Origin: Methanolobus halotolerans | Lineage (GTDB): Archaea > Halobacteriota > Methanosarcinia > Methanosarcinales > Methanosarcinaceae | Direction of reading: 5' to 3' | Assembly: GCF_004745425.1 (NCBI RefSeq) | Contig: NZ_PGGK01000001.1 | Location: 265,634 to 329,633 of the forward strand | DNA: 64,000 nt | Shown: positions 17,631 to 27,207 of the stretch, one piece after another | How positions within the stretch are numbered: position 1 is the first letter of the stretch | Layout: every line of letters starts with the position of its first letter | Position numbers and translations under genes: made by a program | The notes under the pieces: model-generated | Database searches by the model: none | What the model was told of the DNA's origin: nothing | What the model saw: the letters and a program-made list of their open reading frames with translations, nothing else

Positions 17631-18923
17631 TCAATTCTGTTTCTTTTCCTTCTCTTCCTCAAGTGCCTTGCTAACTATTTTCATAGCGCAGAGGTCTCCG
17701 CACATGGAGCATGCATCACTGCCTGTTATGCGGCTCTCCCTGATACTTCTTGCACGCTCACCATCGATCGCAAGGCTGTATTGTGTTTCCCAGTCAAGGT
17801 TTTTGCGGGCTGTTGCCATTTTATCATCGACCGCCCTTGCACGCTCTTTTTGCCCTTCCTTGGTAAGGTCTGCTGCATGGGCTGCTATCTTTGTGATAAT
17901 GGTACCCTCCCGGATGTCATCGTTTGTCGGGAGCGCAAGGTGCTCGGCTGGTGTTGTCATACAAAGGAAATCAGTGCCGCACATGCCAGCAAAGGTTCCT
18001 CCGATGGCTCCGGTTATGTGGTCATAGCCCGGGGCGATATCGGTCACAAGGGGGCCCAGCAGATAGAGGGGTGCATCATCACAGAGGCTTTTCATTCCCT
18101 TTACACTGAGCTCGATCTCATCGATCGGAACGTGTCCGGGGCCTTCTACAAAGCACTGGATATTCGCTTCCCTTGTGCGTCTTACAAGCTCTCCGAGAGT
18201 TATGAATTCCAGAAATGAAGGTCCGTCAGAAGCATCATGTATGCATCCCGGTCTCATGCCATCTCCGAGACTTATTGCCATATCATACTCCTGTGCTATT
18301 TCCAGCAGGTAATCATATTCTGAGTAGAAGGGATTGTCCTCTCCGTTATGCAGCATCCACGCAAGGGTGAATGAACCTCCCCTGCTGACAATATCTGTTA
18401 TCCTGTTACCCTGCTTGATCCTCTTAAGGGAGTCCTGGTTCACACCTGCATGTATGGTGACAAAATCAATTCCATCCTTTGCATGTTTGCGTACGGCATT
18501 GAACATGTCATCGGAGGTCATATCCACAACAGCTTCCTGTGAAGCTGCAGCCTGGTATATGGGAACGGAACCTATGGGGATGTTCACAGCATCCATTATC
18601 TTTTTCCTTATAAGGTCCAGATCCCCGCCGGTGGACAGGTCCATGAGCGCATCAGCACCGAAAGCTTCTGCAGTCTTTGCTTTCTCTATCTCATCATCGA
18701 TGTTGATATGGTCACGTGACGTTCCTATATTGGCATTTATCTTTGTACTGAGATATTTTCCTATGCCTACGACCCTGCAATCCCTGGCAGGATTATTGGG
18801 TATACTGATGAGTCCTCTGGCAACACATGAACAGATGGTTCTGGCGTCAATGCCCTCATCCCTGGCAACCGCTTCTATCTGAGGTGTGATGATCCCGCGT
18901 TTTGCATCTTCCATTAATGTCAT
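17631..18923 (-). CDS. thiC: Phosphomethylpyrimidine synthase (thiamine biosynthesis)
   Basis: 430 residues, full archaeal length. It converts aminoimidazole ribotide to the HMP-phosphate pyrimidine of thiamine by radical SAM chemistry. The C-terminal iron-sulfur motif is [14 protein letters not shown] (CxxCxxxxC), and [10 protein letters not shown] and the HAGVN block are typical of the family. No TPP riboswitch is visible in the 200 bp upstream. It is divergent from the topoisomerase gene. Confidence 0.96.
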   Translation of the reverse strand: MTLMEDAKRGIITPQIEAVARDEGIDARTICSCVARGLISIPNNPARDCRVVGIGKYLSTKINANIGTSRDHINIDDEIEKAKTAEAFGADALMDLSTGGDLDLIRKKIMDAVNIPIGSVPIYQAAASQEAVVDMTSDDMFNAVRKHAKDGIDFVTIHAGVNQDSLKRIKQGNRITDIVSRGGSFTLAWMLHNGEDNPFYSEYDYLLEIAQEYDMAISLGDGMRPGCIHDASDGPSFLEFITLGELVRRTREANIQCFVEGPGHVPIDEIELSVKGMKSLCDDAPLYLLGPLVTDIAPGYDHITGAIGGTFAGMCGTDFLCMTTPAEHLALPTNDDIREGTIITKIAAHAADLTKEGQKERARAVDDKMATARKNLDWETQYSLAIDGERARSIRESRITGSDACSMCGDLCAMKIVSKALEEEKEKKQN

Positions 18924-19141
18924 TAATTACTCCTTCACTGCTGCATCTGTATGGGCTGCAATATAATCTCAGCCCATATATATGTTTCACAAATGTGATT
19001 TATTTATGGGAATCTGGGCGGGTTTTGACAAAGGCGGTCCTTTCATATCTGAATAGCAGTCTTCTGCCTTATTTTGTATCTCTTAATACTTTCACTCCGC
19101 AAGCTCAATTCTTATCTAATATCAAATCATTAAGGTCCAAC
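18924..19141. promoter_or_regulatory. Divergent thiC / topA promoter region
   Basis: Holds CATATATATG (18975-18984) and, just beyond it, a short inverted repeat (TCACA, AA, TGTGA). These are plausible TATA and operator elements; which gene each serves is unclear. An open frame joins this region to topA but has no coding character. Confidence 0.35.
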
Positions 19142-21466
19142 ATGTCTATAGTCGTATTCACGGAAAAGAACAAGGCAGCTGCTCAAATTGCGGGAATTCT
19201 CAGCGGAGGCGGATTCAACCGTGCATCAATAGATGGTATTCCGGTCTACGACTTCAAAAAAAATGGAAAAGAATGGCGCATAATGGGCCTTTCCGGGCAT
19301 ATAATGGGCTATGATTTCCCTCCTGAGTACAACAACTGGAAGGAATGCGACCCTGCAGTACTCCTTGATATTGACCCTGTAAAGAATGTACTAAAAAAAC
19401 CATATGCTATCGCCATCTCAAAACTTGCGGGCCATGCAGATGAGCTTATCCTTGCGTGCGACTTTGACAGGGAAGGGGAAAACATTGGTTTTGAGGCCAG
19501 GTCAATAGCACAAAAAGTTTCAAAGGCTCCTGTAAAAAGGGCACGTTTCTCTTCTCTGTCTGCAGGTGAGATAAATCAGGCATTTGAAAATCTTCTGGAG
19601 CCTGATGAAAACCTGGCAATGTCTGCCGAGGCGCGCCAGATACTCGACCTGAGGATGGGTGCTGCTTTCACAAGGTTTCTGACGCTTGCTGTCCGGGAGA
19701 GGGCTCACACCAAGGGCGTTATTTCAATCGGGCCCTGTCAGACTCCTACATGTGGCTTCGTCTATGAACGTGAAAGGCTGATTCGGGATTTTGAATCTAA
19801 GGATTTCTGGAAGATCGAGGGTTTGTTCTCTTATTCAGGTAAGGACTTTATGGGAACACATCGGGGCGGACATATCTATGATAAGGCAAAGGCCGATGGT
19901 ATATTCAGGCGTATAAAGGACTGCAAGAAAGGTATTGTTGCAAAGAAGAGCGAGAAAGAGTCCGCAATTAATCCTCCTTATCCGTTGAACACCACCGAGT
20001 TTCTCAAACGAGCCTCCAAGTTTCTGGGAATAAGTCCTGATACTGCCCTTGAGGTCGCTGAACAGTTATATCTTGCCGGTTTCACAAGTTATCCGAGGAC
20101 CGAGACCAACAAATATGCAGATGATTTTGATTTTAAGGCCAGTTTGATCGGTTTCAGCTCTGGCGAGTTCCGTGAACAGGTCCTGGCCATACTTTCCCAG
20201 CCTGAGATTAGATGCAGGAACGGAACGCGGGACGGGCATGACCATCCTCCTATCTATCCCATTAAAGCTGCAAACAGGCAGGAAGTCGAGAAAAATGTAA
20301 GGATGCCGGATGTCTGGAAGGTCTATGACCTTATAGTCCGGCATTTCATTGCTAACCTGATGCCCCCTGCAGTATTTGATAAGACCCGTCTGGAAGTTCA
20401 TGTGAGGGATGAGATATTCGATACCACGGGTTCGATAATGAAGGATGCCGGCTGGCTGGCCGTATATCCTTTCGAGACCAAGAACGATAAGTTCCTGCCA
20501 AATGTGGAACTTAATAAGGAAGTCGATGTCAAAAAGATCAGCAATACCAAGTCCAGGACAACTCCTCCCAAGAGGCTGACCGAGGCTGAACTGCTGACGC
20601 TGATGGATAAGAACGGGATCGGGACCAAAGCCACTGCTCCCTCTCATATTGAGACCAATAAGAAACGAGGCTATTTTGAAACGAAGGGCAAGTCCATTGC
20701 GATCCTTGACACAGGTTTTACTCTCATGGAATCGCTGGATTCCACTGTGCCGATCCTGGTCAAGCCTGATATCCGTGCTCGTATCGAGGCTCTTATACAG
20801 GATGTAGAGGACGGGCAAAAGACGTTTGAGAATTCGCTGGAGGAAGGCTCCCATCTGATCAAAGAGATGTACTCCCAGCTCTCTTCGGGCAAGGAGCAGA
20901 TAGTCATGAAGATGGCCGGGACCATAACCGATGAGAACATATCGTCGGATAAAAAGAACTTCATCGGCGAATGTCCGGAATGTGGAAGGATGCTTCGTAT
21001 CATTAATACGGATAAGGGCAGGTTCGTAGGCTGCAGCGGTTATCCGACATGCAAGAAGACCTACTCTCTCCCGAAGACCGGTGCACTAACTGTGATGCGG
21101 TCAAAAGAGTGCAAAAAAGAAGGTGTTGCCATCGTCAAGGTGGGTAACAAATATCATTGGTCTGTTGGTATGGGTCCGTGTTTTACGTGTGATTCGGAAA
21201 AGGTTTGTTTTCCCCCTGATGTGGTCGGACCATGTCCTAAGTGTGATGGGTCTATGTTCATACTGACCACCAAGGATACAAGGTTTCTGGCCTGTACCAA
21301 CAGGTGCGGGTATACACAGTCCCTTCCGAAGGAGGGCAGACTTACGATACAGAAGAAATGCGGCCAGTGCGACTGGAAACAAATCCGTCTCAAGGCTAAG
21401 GATAAAGATGCAACGGAAATGTGCATAAATCTGAGGTGTGCCTCGAGAAGGCCAAACAGAAGTTAA
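19142..21466 (+). CDS. topA: DNA topoisomerase I (type IA)
   Basis: 774 residues from the ATG at 19142, which is preceded by AAGGTCC and leads into the TOPRIM start MSIVVFTEKNKAAAQIAG; the open frame upstream is not coding-like. The TOPRIM acidic motif is DFDREGENIG. The active-site tyrosine lies in AGFTSYPRTETNKY near residue 316. From about residue 590 there are three zinc ribbons: CPECGRM, CPKCDGS and KKCGQCDW with their second cysteine pairs. The enzyme relaxes negatively supercoiled DNA. Single gene followed by a candidate small RNA. Confidence 0.95.
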   Translation: MSIVVFTEKNKAAAQIAGILSGGGFNRASIDGIPVYDFKKNGKEWRIMGLSGHIMGYDFPPEYNNWKECDPAVLLDIDPVKNVLKKPYAIAISKLAGHADELILACDFDREGENIGFEARSIAQKVSKAPVKRARFSSLSAGEINQAFENLLEPDENLAMSAEARQILDLRMGAAFTRFLTLAVRERAHTKGVISIGPCQTPTCGFVYERERLIRDFESKDFWKIEGLFSYSGKDFMGTHRGGHIYDKAKADGIFRRIKDCKKGIVAKKSEKESAINPPYPLNTTEFLKRASKFLGISPDTALEVAEQLYLAGFTSYPRTETNKYADDFDFKASLIGFSSGEFREQVLAILSQPEIRCRNGTRDGHDHPPIYPIKAANRQEVEKNVRMPDVWKVYDLIVRHFIANLMPPAVFDKTRLEVHVRDEIFDTTGSIMKDAGWLAVYPFETKNDKFLPNVELNKEVDVKKISNTKSRTTPPKRLTEAELLTLMDKNGIGTKATAPSHIETNKKRGYFETKGKSIAILDTGFTLMESLDSTVPILVKPDIRARIEALIQDVEDGQKTFENSLEEGSHLIKEMYSQLSSGKEQIVMKMAGTITDENISSDKKNFIGECPECGRMLRIINTDKGRFVGCSGYPTCKKTYSLPKTGALTVMRSKECKKEGVAIVKVGNKYHWSVGMGPCFTCDSEKVCFPPDVVGPCPKCDGSMFILTTKDTRFLACTNRCGYTQSLPKEGRLTIQKKCGQCDWKQIRLKAKDKDATEMCINLRCASRRPNRS

Positions 21467-21555
21467 TAAGGCAAACTTGATTTAATGCCAAGGCAAGTAT
21501 TGTTGAATTAACTAGTATTTTTTGACACATATTTATATATGAGGAAAACATTCAG

Positions 21556-21665
21556 TGAATTAGAGGCGAAGATAAGCTACAACCAAATTGCAATCATTTA
21601 TCCTTTTGGTTGGGTCTGCTATACCTCCAATTCATCTCCACAATGATCATCTTCGTCTCTCTACC
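21556..21665 (+). ncRNA. Candidate small RNA 2
   Basis: A TATA box (TTTATATATG, 21532-21541) predicts a start near 21560. A 12-bp outer stem pairs AGAGGCGAAGAT (21562-21573) with ATCTTCGTCTCT (21649-21660), with one G-U pair. Inside is a 7-bp stem (AACCAAA 21581-21587 with TTTGGTT 21605-21611) and then GGGTCTGCTATACCTCC. A second TACCTCC follows the outer stem. The order stem, GGGTCT, CTATAC, CCTCC repeats that of candidate small RNA 1. It lies between topA and the end of the nitroreductase gene and slightly overlaps the latter antisense. No open frame inside. Confidence 0.55.
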
Positions 21666-22185
21666 TCCATTTTCTTGAACATTTTTCCTCAAAACATACC
21701 TCTTTGAGACCTTTTCTGCTTGTGCCGGAAGCTTCTTGTGCAGGATGGCCGATAGCAATTACTGCCATAAGTTCCATTGACCCGGGGCAACTAAGAATCA
21801 AGTTAACTTTCTCTTTACTATTCAATATCTCTCCCAGCCAGACCGCGCCAAGCCCCAGGTCACAGCATGAAAGAAGCATGTTCTGTATGGCAGCACCTAT
21901 GGCCTGGATGTCCTTTGTCCGATTGTACATGGTCTCCTGGTCAAGAAATACCGCTATCAGCAGAGGAGCGCTTCTGATCACTTTTGCGTAATGGGTGCAA
22001 TCTTCCATCTTCTCCATGGTATCTCTGTTCTGGATGACAATGAATTTCCATGGCTGGTTGTTCAGGCCCGAGGGTGCCCATCTTGCGGCATTGACAATGG
22101 TCTCTATATCCTCGCGGCTGACCTTCTCTTCAGTAAATTCCCTTATACTTCTTCTTGATAGTATAGTCTCTATTGTTGCTGGCAG
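21661..22185 (-). CDS. Nitroreductase family protein, non-canonical start
   Basis: The conserved N-terminus of the FMN-binding nitroreductase fold (SRRSIREFTEEKVSREDI, then AARWAPSGLNNQPWKFIVIQ) is encoded upstream of the first ATG (22017), in the same frame, but no ATG, GTG or TTG precedes it before a stop. GGAGGT at 22192-22197 stands 6 nt before CTG at 22185, so I take CTG as start (174 residues); ATT at 22191 is the alternative. The C-terminal half has LLSCCDLGLGAVWLGEI. Probably a small NAD(P)H-dependent flavin reductase of unknown substrate. Confidence 0.75.
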   Translation of the reverse strand: MPATIETILSRRSIREFTEEKVSREDIETIVNAARWAPSGLNNQPWKFIVIQNRDTMEKMEDCTHYAKVIRSAPLLIAVFLDQETMYNRTKDIQAIGAAIQNMLLSCCDLGLGAVWLGEILNSKEKVNLILSCPGSMELMAVIAIGHPAQEASGTSRKGLKEVCFEEKCSRKWR

Positions 22186-22242
22186 TTCAATACCTCCGGT
22201 TATGATGTAACTATAATGTAATAAACTACGTTAATAAGAAAT

Positions 22243-22269
22243 AAAAAAGATGTGCAGGCCTTCAGGCCT
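22243..22269 (-). terminator. Terminator of the branched-chain amino-acid operon
   Basis: 5-bp stem AGGCC-TTCA-GGCCT (22256-22269) overlapping the ilvC stop codon; on the minus strand it is followed by a run of six T (22243-22248). Confidence 0.7.
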
Positions 22270-23275
22270 ACTTTTCGTTGAGTTCGCTGTTTAGCCAGGG
22301 CATCTTTGCTCTGATCTGCTTACCAACAACTTCGAGTGGATGCTCCCTGTCTTGTCTTTCCATGGCAGTGAGCACGGGCCTGTTTGCCTTTCCCTCAAGT
22401 ACGAACTCGCGGGCAAACTCACCGTTCTGTATCCTCTCAAGAGCATCATACATGGCTTCCCTGGAAAGCTCGTTGATGACCTGCGGGCCCACGGTCATAC
22501 CGCCATATTCTGCAGTGTTGGATACTGAGTACCACATCTTGTCAAGTCCGCCCTCGTGGATGAGGTCAACTATGAGCTTCAGCTCATGACAGGTCTCAAA
22601 ATATGCCATCTCGGGCTGGTAGCCGGCTTCCACAAGCACCTCGAAGGAGGTCTTGATAAGTGAGGCCACGCCACCGCACAGGTCAACCTGTTCTCCGAAG
22701 AGATCGGTCTCTGTCTCCTCCCTGAAGCTTGTCTCATAAACTCCTGCACGGGTACATCCGACACCCTTTGCATGTGCGAGTGCCATCTGTTTAGCATTGC
22801 CTGTAGCATCCTGGAACACAGCTATAAGGCCCGGTACTCCTGCACCATCCCTGTAGGTCCTTCTGACCAGATGGCCGGGGCTCTTTGGAGCTACCATGTA
22901 AACATCTATGTCTTCCTGTGGTCTGATTTGATTGTAGTGGATGTTAAAACCATGTGAGAACACGATGGCATTCCCTGCTTCAAGACCGGGTTCGATCTGG
23001 CTGTAGTATATATCTGACTGTACCTCGTCGGGCAGAAGTATCTGCACGACATCCGCAGCCTTTGCAGCCTCAGAAACTGTCATGACCTTCAATCCGTCAT
23101 CTTCTGCCTGTTTCCAGCGTTTGCTGCCCTTTCGCAGACCTACGACCACATCAAGTCCCGAATCATGAAGATTCTGGGCCTGTGCATGTCCCTGGCTTCC
23201 GTAACCCATCACTGCTATTTTCTTATCTTTCAATATGTCAAGATCTGCATCGTTATCATAGAACATCTGTGCCAT
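22268..23275 (-). CDS. ilvC: Ketol-acid reductoisomerase
   Basis: 335 residues, class I length. NADPH-binding motif [20 protein letters not shown] near residue 25, then acidic metal-binding residues in [13 protein letters not shown] and the [14 protein letters not shown] block. It converts acetolactate and acetohydroxybutyrate to the dihydroxy acids for valine and isoleucine. Last gene of the operon leuA/cimA-ilvB-ilvN-ilvC. Confidence 0.97.
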   Translation of the reverse strand: MAQMFYDNDADLDILKDKKIAVMGYGSQGHAQAQNLHDSGLDVVVGLRKGSKRWKQAEDDGLKVMTVSEAAKAADVVQILLPDEVQSDIYYSQIEPGLEAGNAIVFSHGFNIHYNQIRPQEDIDVYMVAPKSPGHLVRRTYRDGAGVPGLIAVFQDATGNAKQMALAHAKGVGCTRAGVYETSFREETETDLFGEQVDLCGGVASLIKTSFEVLVEAGYQPEMAYFETCHELKLIVDLIHEGGLDKMWYSVSNTAEYGGMTVGPQVINELSREAMYDALERIQNGEFAREFVLEGKANRPVLTAMERQDREHPLEVVGKQIRAKMPWLNSELNEK

Positions 23276-23342
23276 TGTCTAGTACCTCTCCTGGAATAAT
23301 ATGGAATAACTACCTATGAAATATTTGCTGTTAACTGTACTT

Positions 23343-23834
23343 TCAGCTTGAAACACCTTTCGCCCCCCTTCTCAGGGCGACCTTGCCCGTTCTCACCATC
23401 TCCTTTATGCCGAAGGGGCGGAATAGCTGCTCGATAGCATCGATCTTTGTCTCATCTCCCGTAACCTCTATTATCACTGACCGCGGGGCAACATCAATGA
23501 TCCTGGCACGGAATATGTCGGCTATCTGCATGATCTCCGAGCGGTTGTTCACATCAGAGCTAACCTTGAAAAGCGCCAGCTCCCTTTCTACCGTTTCTTC
23601 GGATTTAAGGTCGGTTACCCTGATCACATCGATGAGCTTGTTGAGCTGTTTTGTGACCTGTTCGAGAACATCGTCATCTCCTTTTACAACAATGGTCATA
23701 CGGGAGATCGTGGGGTCTTCAGTGATTCCTACTGTCAGGCTGTCAATATTGTAGCCTCTCCTTGAGAACATGCCTGCGACTCTTGTGAGTACACCGTGTT
23801 TGTTCTCAACCAGAACTGAAAGTGTATGCCTCAT
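23343..23834 (-). CDS. ilvN: Acetolactate synthase small (regulatory) subunit
   Basis: 163 residues. The N-terminal ACT domain reads [20 protein letters not shown] and is followed by the usual C-terminal domain ([18 protein letters not shown]). It binds valine and sets feedback control of the catalytic subunit. Overlaps ilvB by 4 bp, which supports equal expression of both subunits. Confidence 0.96.
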   Translation of the reverse strand: MRHTLSVLVENKHGVLTRVAGMFSRRGYNIDSLTVGITEDPTISRMTIVVKGDDDVLEQVTKQLNKLIDVIRVTDLKSEETVERELALFKVSSDVNNRSEIMQIADIFRARIIDVAPRSVIIEVTGDETKIDAIEQLFRPFGIKEMVRTGKVALRRGAKGVSS

Positions 23835-25528
23835 TTTTTCCTCTCCAGGTCAAGTATCTCGTTGATCGCAGCACCCGCAGGTACCATTGGTGAGACGTTC
23901 TCCTCACATTCGACAATGAAATCGATCAGTGTAGGTCTTCCCGATGCAATTGCCTCCTCTATTGCAGGGCGCACCTCATCACGTTTGGTCGCCCTTATTC
24001 CCAGAGCTCCATAGGCTTCTGCAAGTTTTACGAAGTCAACACTGTTCTGAATGCAGGTTGACGAGTATCTTCTCTCATAAAAGAGCTCCTGCCACTGCCT
24101 GACCATCCCGAGGTAACCATTATTGAAAATAACTATTATGACCGGAACATTCTCCTGCACAGCCGTAGCCATCTCCTGTGAGTTCATCTGGAAAGAGCCG
24201 TCTCCTGAAACATCGAAGACTACCTTGTCGGGTCTGCCTATCTTGGCTCCAATGGCTGCGGGGAAGCCGTATCCCATGGTCCCGAGCCCGCCTGAGGATA
24301 TGAAGGTCCGTGGTTCCTTATACCTGAAGTACTGCGCAGCCCACATCTGATGCTGCCCTACTTCAGTAACGATAATAGCATCCTCGCAAGCCTCTCTTAT
24401 CTGCTCGATGATGTACTGGGGCTTGATGCCATCTCCTGTGGCAGGTCCTATGTAGTGCAGAGGATATTGCTGTTTCCATTCCTCCACCTTTTTCAGCCAT
24501 TCTTCGGACTGAGCTTTTTCAGCATATTTCATAAGGTGGGAAAGGATCCATTTTGCATCGCCTACTATCGGAATGTCTACTTTTATATTCTTTGATATCT
24601 CTGCCGGATCGATATCAATATGGATTATCTTTGCGTTGGCTGCAAATGACTTCAGCTTACCCGTGACCCTGTCATCGAACCTTACGCCGACAGCAATGAG
24701 AAGGTCTGATTCCTGGATCGCATAGTTTGCGTACTTGGTTCCGTGCATACCCGGCATTCCCATGAACAGCGGATGGTCACCAGGGAATCCTCCCATTCCC
24801 GTCAGGGTGGTGGTAACAGGTGCCTGGATCTTTTCTGCGAGCTTTGTAAGCTCTCCTGCCGCGTCAGAACTGATAATTCCTCCTCCTGCGTATATTACCG
24901 GGTTCTTTGATCTTTTGATCTCAGATGCAGCTTTCTTTATCTGCTGGATGTTACCGTGGTAAGTGGGATTGTACCCGCGCAGCTCCACTTTGTCCGGGTA
25001 ATAGAAGTCTATTTCATCCGTTGTGATATCCTTGGGCAGATCTACAAGTACGGGTCCCGGTCTTCCTGTGGAAGCGATATGGAATGCCTCCTTGATTATC
25101 CGGGGGAGCTCCCTGGCATCCTGTACAAGATAATTGTGTTTGGTGATCGGCATTGTTATGCCTGTGATGTTCGCTTCCTGGAATGCGTCGTTACCGATCA
25201 TCAAACTTGGCACCTGGCCGGTAAAAGCCACCATGGGTATGGAGTCCATGTAAGCGTTCGCAATGCCTGTGACCAGGTTCGTTGCGCCCGGGCCGGATGT
25301 TGCCAGGCATACGCCGGTCTTGCCCGTTGCCCTTGCATACCCTTCTGCAGCATGAGCTGCGGCCTGTTCATGGCGTACAAGTACATGGCGTATGTTCGAA
25401 TCATACAGTTCGTCATAAATGGGAAGCAGGACTCCTCCGGGGTATCCGAAAATAGTATCAACGCCTTCCCTGTACAGGCACTCTATGAGGGCTCTTGCAC
25501 CTGTCATTTTTTCAGTTGATCCTGTCAT
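23831..25528 (-). CDS. ilvB: Acetolactate synthase large (catalytic) subunit
   Basis: 565 residues with the three thiamine-diphosphate enzyme domains. [14 protein letters not shown] and the catalytic glutamate region ([19 protein letters not shown]) are at the N-terminus, an FAD-binding middle domain follows, and the ThDP/Mg2+ motif [12 protein letters not shown] is near residue 435. It condenses pyruvate to acetolactate, or with 2-oxobutyrate to acetohydroxybutyrate. Second gene of the operon. Confidence 0.97.
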   Translation of the reverse strand: MTGSTEKMTGARALIECLYREGVDTIFGYPGGVLLPIYDELYDSNIRHVLVRHEQAAAHAAEGYARATGKTGVCLATSGPGATNLVTGIANAYMDSIPMVAFTGQVPSLMIGNDAFQEANITGITMPITKHNYLVQDARELPRIIKEAFHIASTGRPGPVLVDLPKDITTDEIDFYYPDKVELRGYNPTYHGNIQQIKKAASEIKRSKNPVIYAGGGIISSDAAGELTKLAEKIQAPVTTTLTGMGGFPGDHPLFMGMPGMHGTKYANYAIQESDLLIAVGVRFDDRVTGKLKSFAANAKIIHIDIDPAEISKNIKVDIPIVGDAKWILSHLMKYAEKAQSEEWLKKVEEWKQQYPLHYIGPATGDGIKPQYIIEQIREACEDAIIVTEVGQHQMWAAQYFRYKEPRTFISSGGLGTMGYGFPAAIGAKIGRPDKVVFDVSGDGSFQMNSQEMATAVQENVPVIIVIFNNGYLGMVRQWQELFYERRYSSTCIQNSVDFVKLAEAYGALGIRATKRDEVRPAIEEAIASGRPTLIDFIVECEENVSPMVPAGAAINEILDLERKK

Positions 25529-25591
25529 ATAAATCCTCTATATAATATGTTTTACAATGATCTTTATCTTTTTGCAGATATCCTGGTCGGC

Positions 25592-27070
25592 TCATATAAG
25601 ACGGTTGATACCGTTGAGAAGAGCTTCTACGGATGCCATTACTATGTCTGTACGGGCTCCTCTTGAAGTGACCATCTTTCCATCCTTTGATAGCTTCACA
25701 AGTACCTCTACCAGAGCATCGGTACCTCCGCTGATAGCATCCACATGGTATTCCTCAAGTTGCACATCCCCAATGCTTGCAACACCTTTTCTGATACTTG
25801 CCAGGGTCGCATCCACAGGTCCGTCTCCGATACCTGCCTCGACAACCTCTCTGCCATCCACCCTGAGTTTCACGGATGCTGTTGGAGTGACCTTGTTCCC
25901 GGAAACAACAGTGTATTCTTCCAGGATGACCTTGGCCTCTCTCTGGATATTGAGCACTGTCTCGGCTATGGACTGCAGGTCTGCGTCAGTGACTTTCTTT
26001 CCATGGTCTCCGAGCTCCTTTACACGGGCAAGTATCTCATGTAGCTCGATGTCGTCAACCTCAAATCCCATCTCTTTTACTGCAAGTGTTACAGAGCTCT
26101 TGCCTGCATGCTTGCCTAGCACGATCTTACGTTCCCTGCCGATAACATCCGGCTTGATGGGTTCGTAGGTCGATGTATCCGCCAACAGGCCGTGTACGTG
26201 AATGCCTGCCTCGTGGGTGAAAGCATTTCCGCCCACTAAAGATTTGTTCGGAGCCACAGGTATGCCTGTCAGCCTGCTCACAAGCCTTGATGTCTTGAAG
26301 ATCTCCTTTGTATTAATGCCGGTATTGCATTTGTATAACCATTCAATGGTCATGACGACTTCTTCCAGCGACGTGTTGCCTGCCCGCTCACCAATGCCGT
26401 TCATAGTTACATGTGCCTGCTTTGAACCTGCTCTTAAGGCTGCAATGGTATTGGCGGTGGCAAGTCCGAAATCGTCGTGGCAGTGTATGCTTACGGGTGC
26501 TTTTACGGCAGATGTGATATCCCTGAACATCTCATCGGTCTTCTCAGGAACCAGTAATCCGACCGTGTCACAGAAACATAACCTGTCAGCTCCTGCCTGC
26601 ACACCATCGATGTATAAGGACTTCAAAAACTCCAGGTCCGCCCTTGAGGCATCCTCGCCGCTGAGCTCTACGATCAGGCCATGCTCTTTGGCATACTCGG
26701 TAGTGTCCACAGCCATCTGCCTAACGGTTTCCCTGTCCTTGCGTAACTTAACGCTTATATGGAGATCGGATACGGGTGCTACAAGGTGGATCGAGTCCAC
26801 ATCACAGGCAAGTGCATGGTCCACATCCTGCTTCATGATCCTGCAGTAGCTGCATATCTCTGCGTTTAACCCTTCAGCGACCACTGCTCTTATCGACTCG
26901 CGTTCACCTTCGGATGTGATGGCGGATCCCGCCTCGATCACATTGACGCCTAACTCATCCAGCTTTGTGGCAATTGCCACCTTGTCCTCGCTGCTAAGTG
27001 CTACGCCTGGTGTCTGTTCGCCGTCTCTGAGAGTTGTGTCTAAAAACCGGACATTTTCAAATAATATAAT
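25592..27070 (-). CDS. 2-isopropylmalate / (R)-citramalate synthase, start unclear
   Basis: The coding sense begins upstream of the first normal start (GTG at 26980): LDTTLRDGEQTPGVALSS, the essential N-terminal motif, is encoded at about 27045-26990 in the same frame, with no ATG, GTG or TTG before the in-frame stop at 27074-27076. Candidate start is ATT at 27070; alternatively a T5 run at 27042-27046 has lost a base, since a sixth T would join ATG at 27054 to this frame. Metal-binding SIHCHDDFG and the GIHVHG motif are present, with the LeuA dimer regulatory domain at the C-terminus. First gene of the operon. LeuA versus CimA cannot be settled from motifs alone. Confidence 0.85.
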   Translation of the reverse strand: MILFENVRFLDTTLRDGEQTPGVALSSEDKVAIATKLDELGVNVIEAGSAITSEGERESIRAVVAEGLNAEICSYCRIMKQDVDHALACDVDSIHLVAPVSDLHISVKLRKDRETVRQMAVDTTEYAKEHGLIVELSGEDASRADLEFLKSLYIDGVQAGADRLCFCDTVGLLVPEKTDEMFRDITSAVKAPVSIHCHDDFGLATANTIAALRAGSKQAHVTMNGIGERAGNTSLEEVVMTIEWLYKCNTGINTKEIFKTSRLVSRLTGIPVAPNKSLVGGNAFTHEAGIHVHGLLADTSTYEPIKPDVIGRERKIVLGKHAGKSSVTLAVKEMGFEVDDIELHEILARVKELGDHGKKVTDADLQSIAETVLNIQREAKVILEEYTVVSGNKVTPTASVKLRVDGREVVEAGIGDGPVDATLASIRKGVASIGDVQLEEYHVDAISGGTDALVEVLVKLSKDGKMVTSRGARTDIVMASVEALLNGINRLI

Positions 27071-27087
27071 CCCTCACATTTTCTGAT

Positions 27088-27138
27088 CTGTTATCCAATA
27101 ACAGCCTACAGGGATATTACGAAGTGCTATATATGTAT
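27088..27138 (-). promoter_or_regulatory. Promoter and operator-like repeat of the branched-chain operon
   Basis: On the minus strand a TATA box (ATATATAGC, near 27128-27138) predicts a start around 27105. A perfect 7-3-7 inverted repeat (CTGTTAT, CCA, ATAACAG, 27088-27104) sits exactly there, a good place for a repressor that blocks initiation. Confidence 0.5.
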
Positions 27139-27165
27139 AGCGATGAATCTATCACGATTGTACAC

Positions 27166-27194
27166 AAAAAAAGTATGGCGGGGAGAGCCCCGTC
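27166..27194 (-). terminator. Terminator of the M42 peptidase gene
   Basis: 7-bp stem with one G-T wobble (GGCGGGG 27177-27183, CCCCGTC 27188-27194, loop AGAG) followed on the minus strand by seven T (27166-27172), 14 bp after the stop. Confidence 0.75.
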
Positions 27195-27207
27195 AGCCAG
27201 ATCAGGA

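Noticed and set aside
18902..19141. 80-residue N-terminal extension of topoisomerase I
   Set aside because: It crosses the divergent thiC promoter region, has no family similarity and lacks a ribosome binding site; the ATG at 19142 has one and begins the conserved TOPRIM motif.
18924..19141. TPP riboswitch upstream of thiC
   Set aside because: No CTGAGA or ACC-type core of the thi box is seen on the minus strand in this gap.
20066..20854. 262-residue minus-strand open frame inside the topoisomerase gene
   Set aside because: Long but wholly antisense to conserved topoisomerase sequence; no motif or ribosome binding site.
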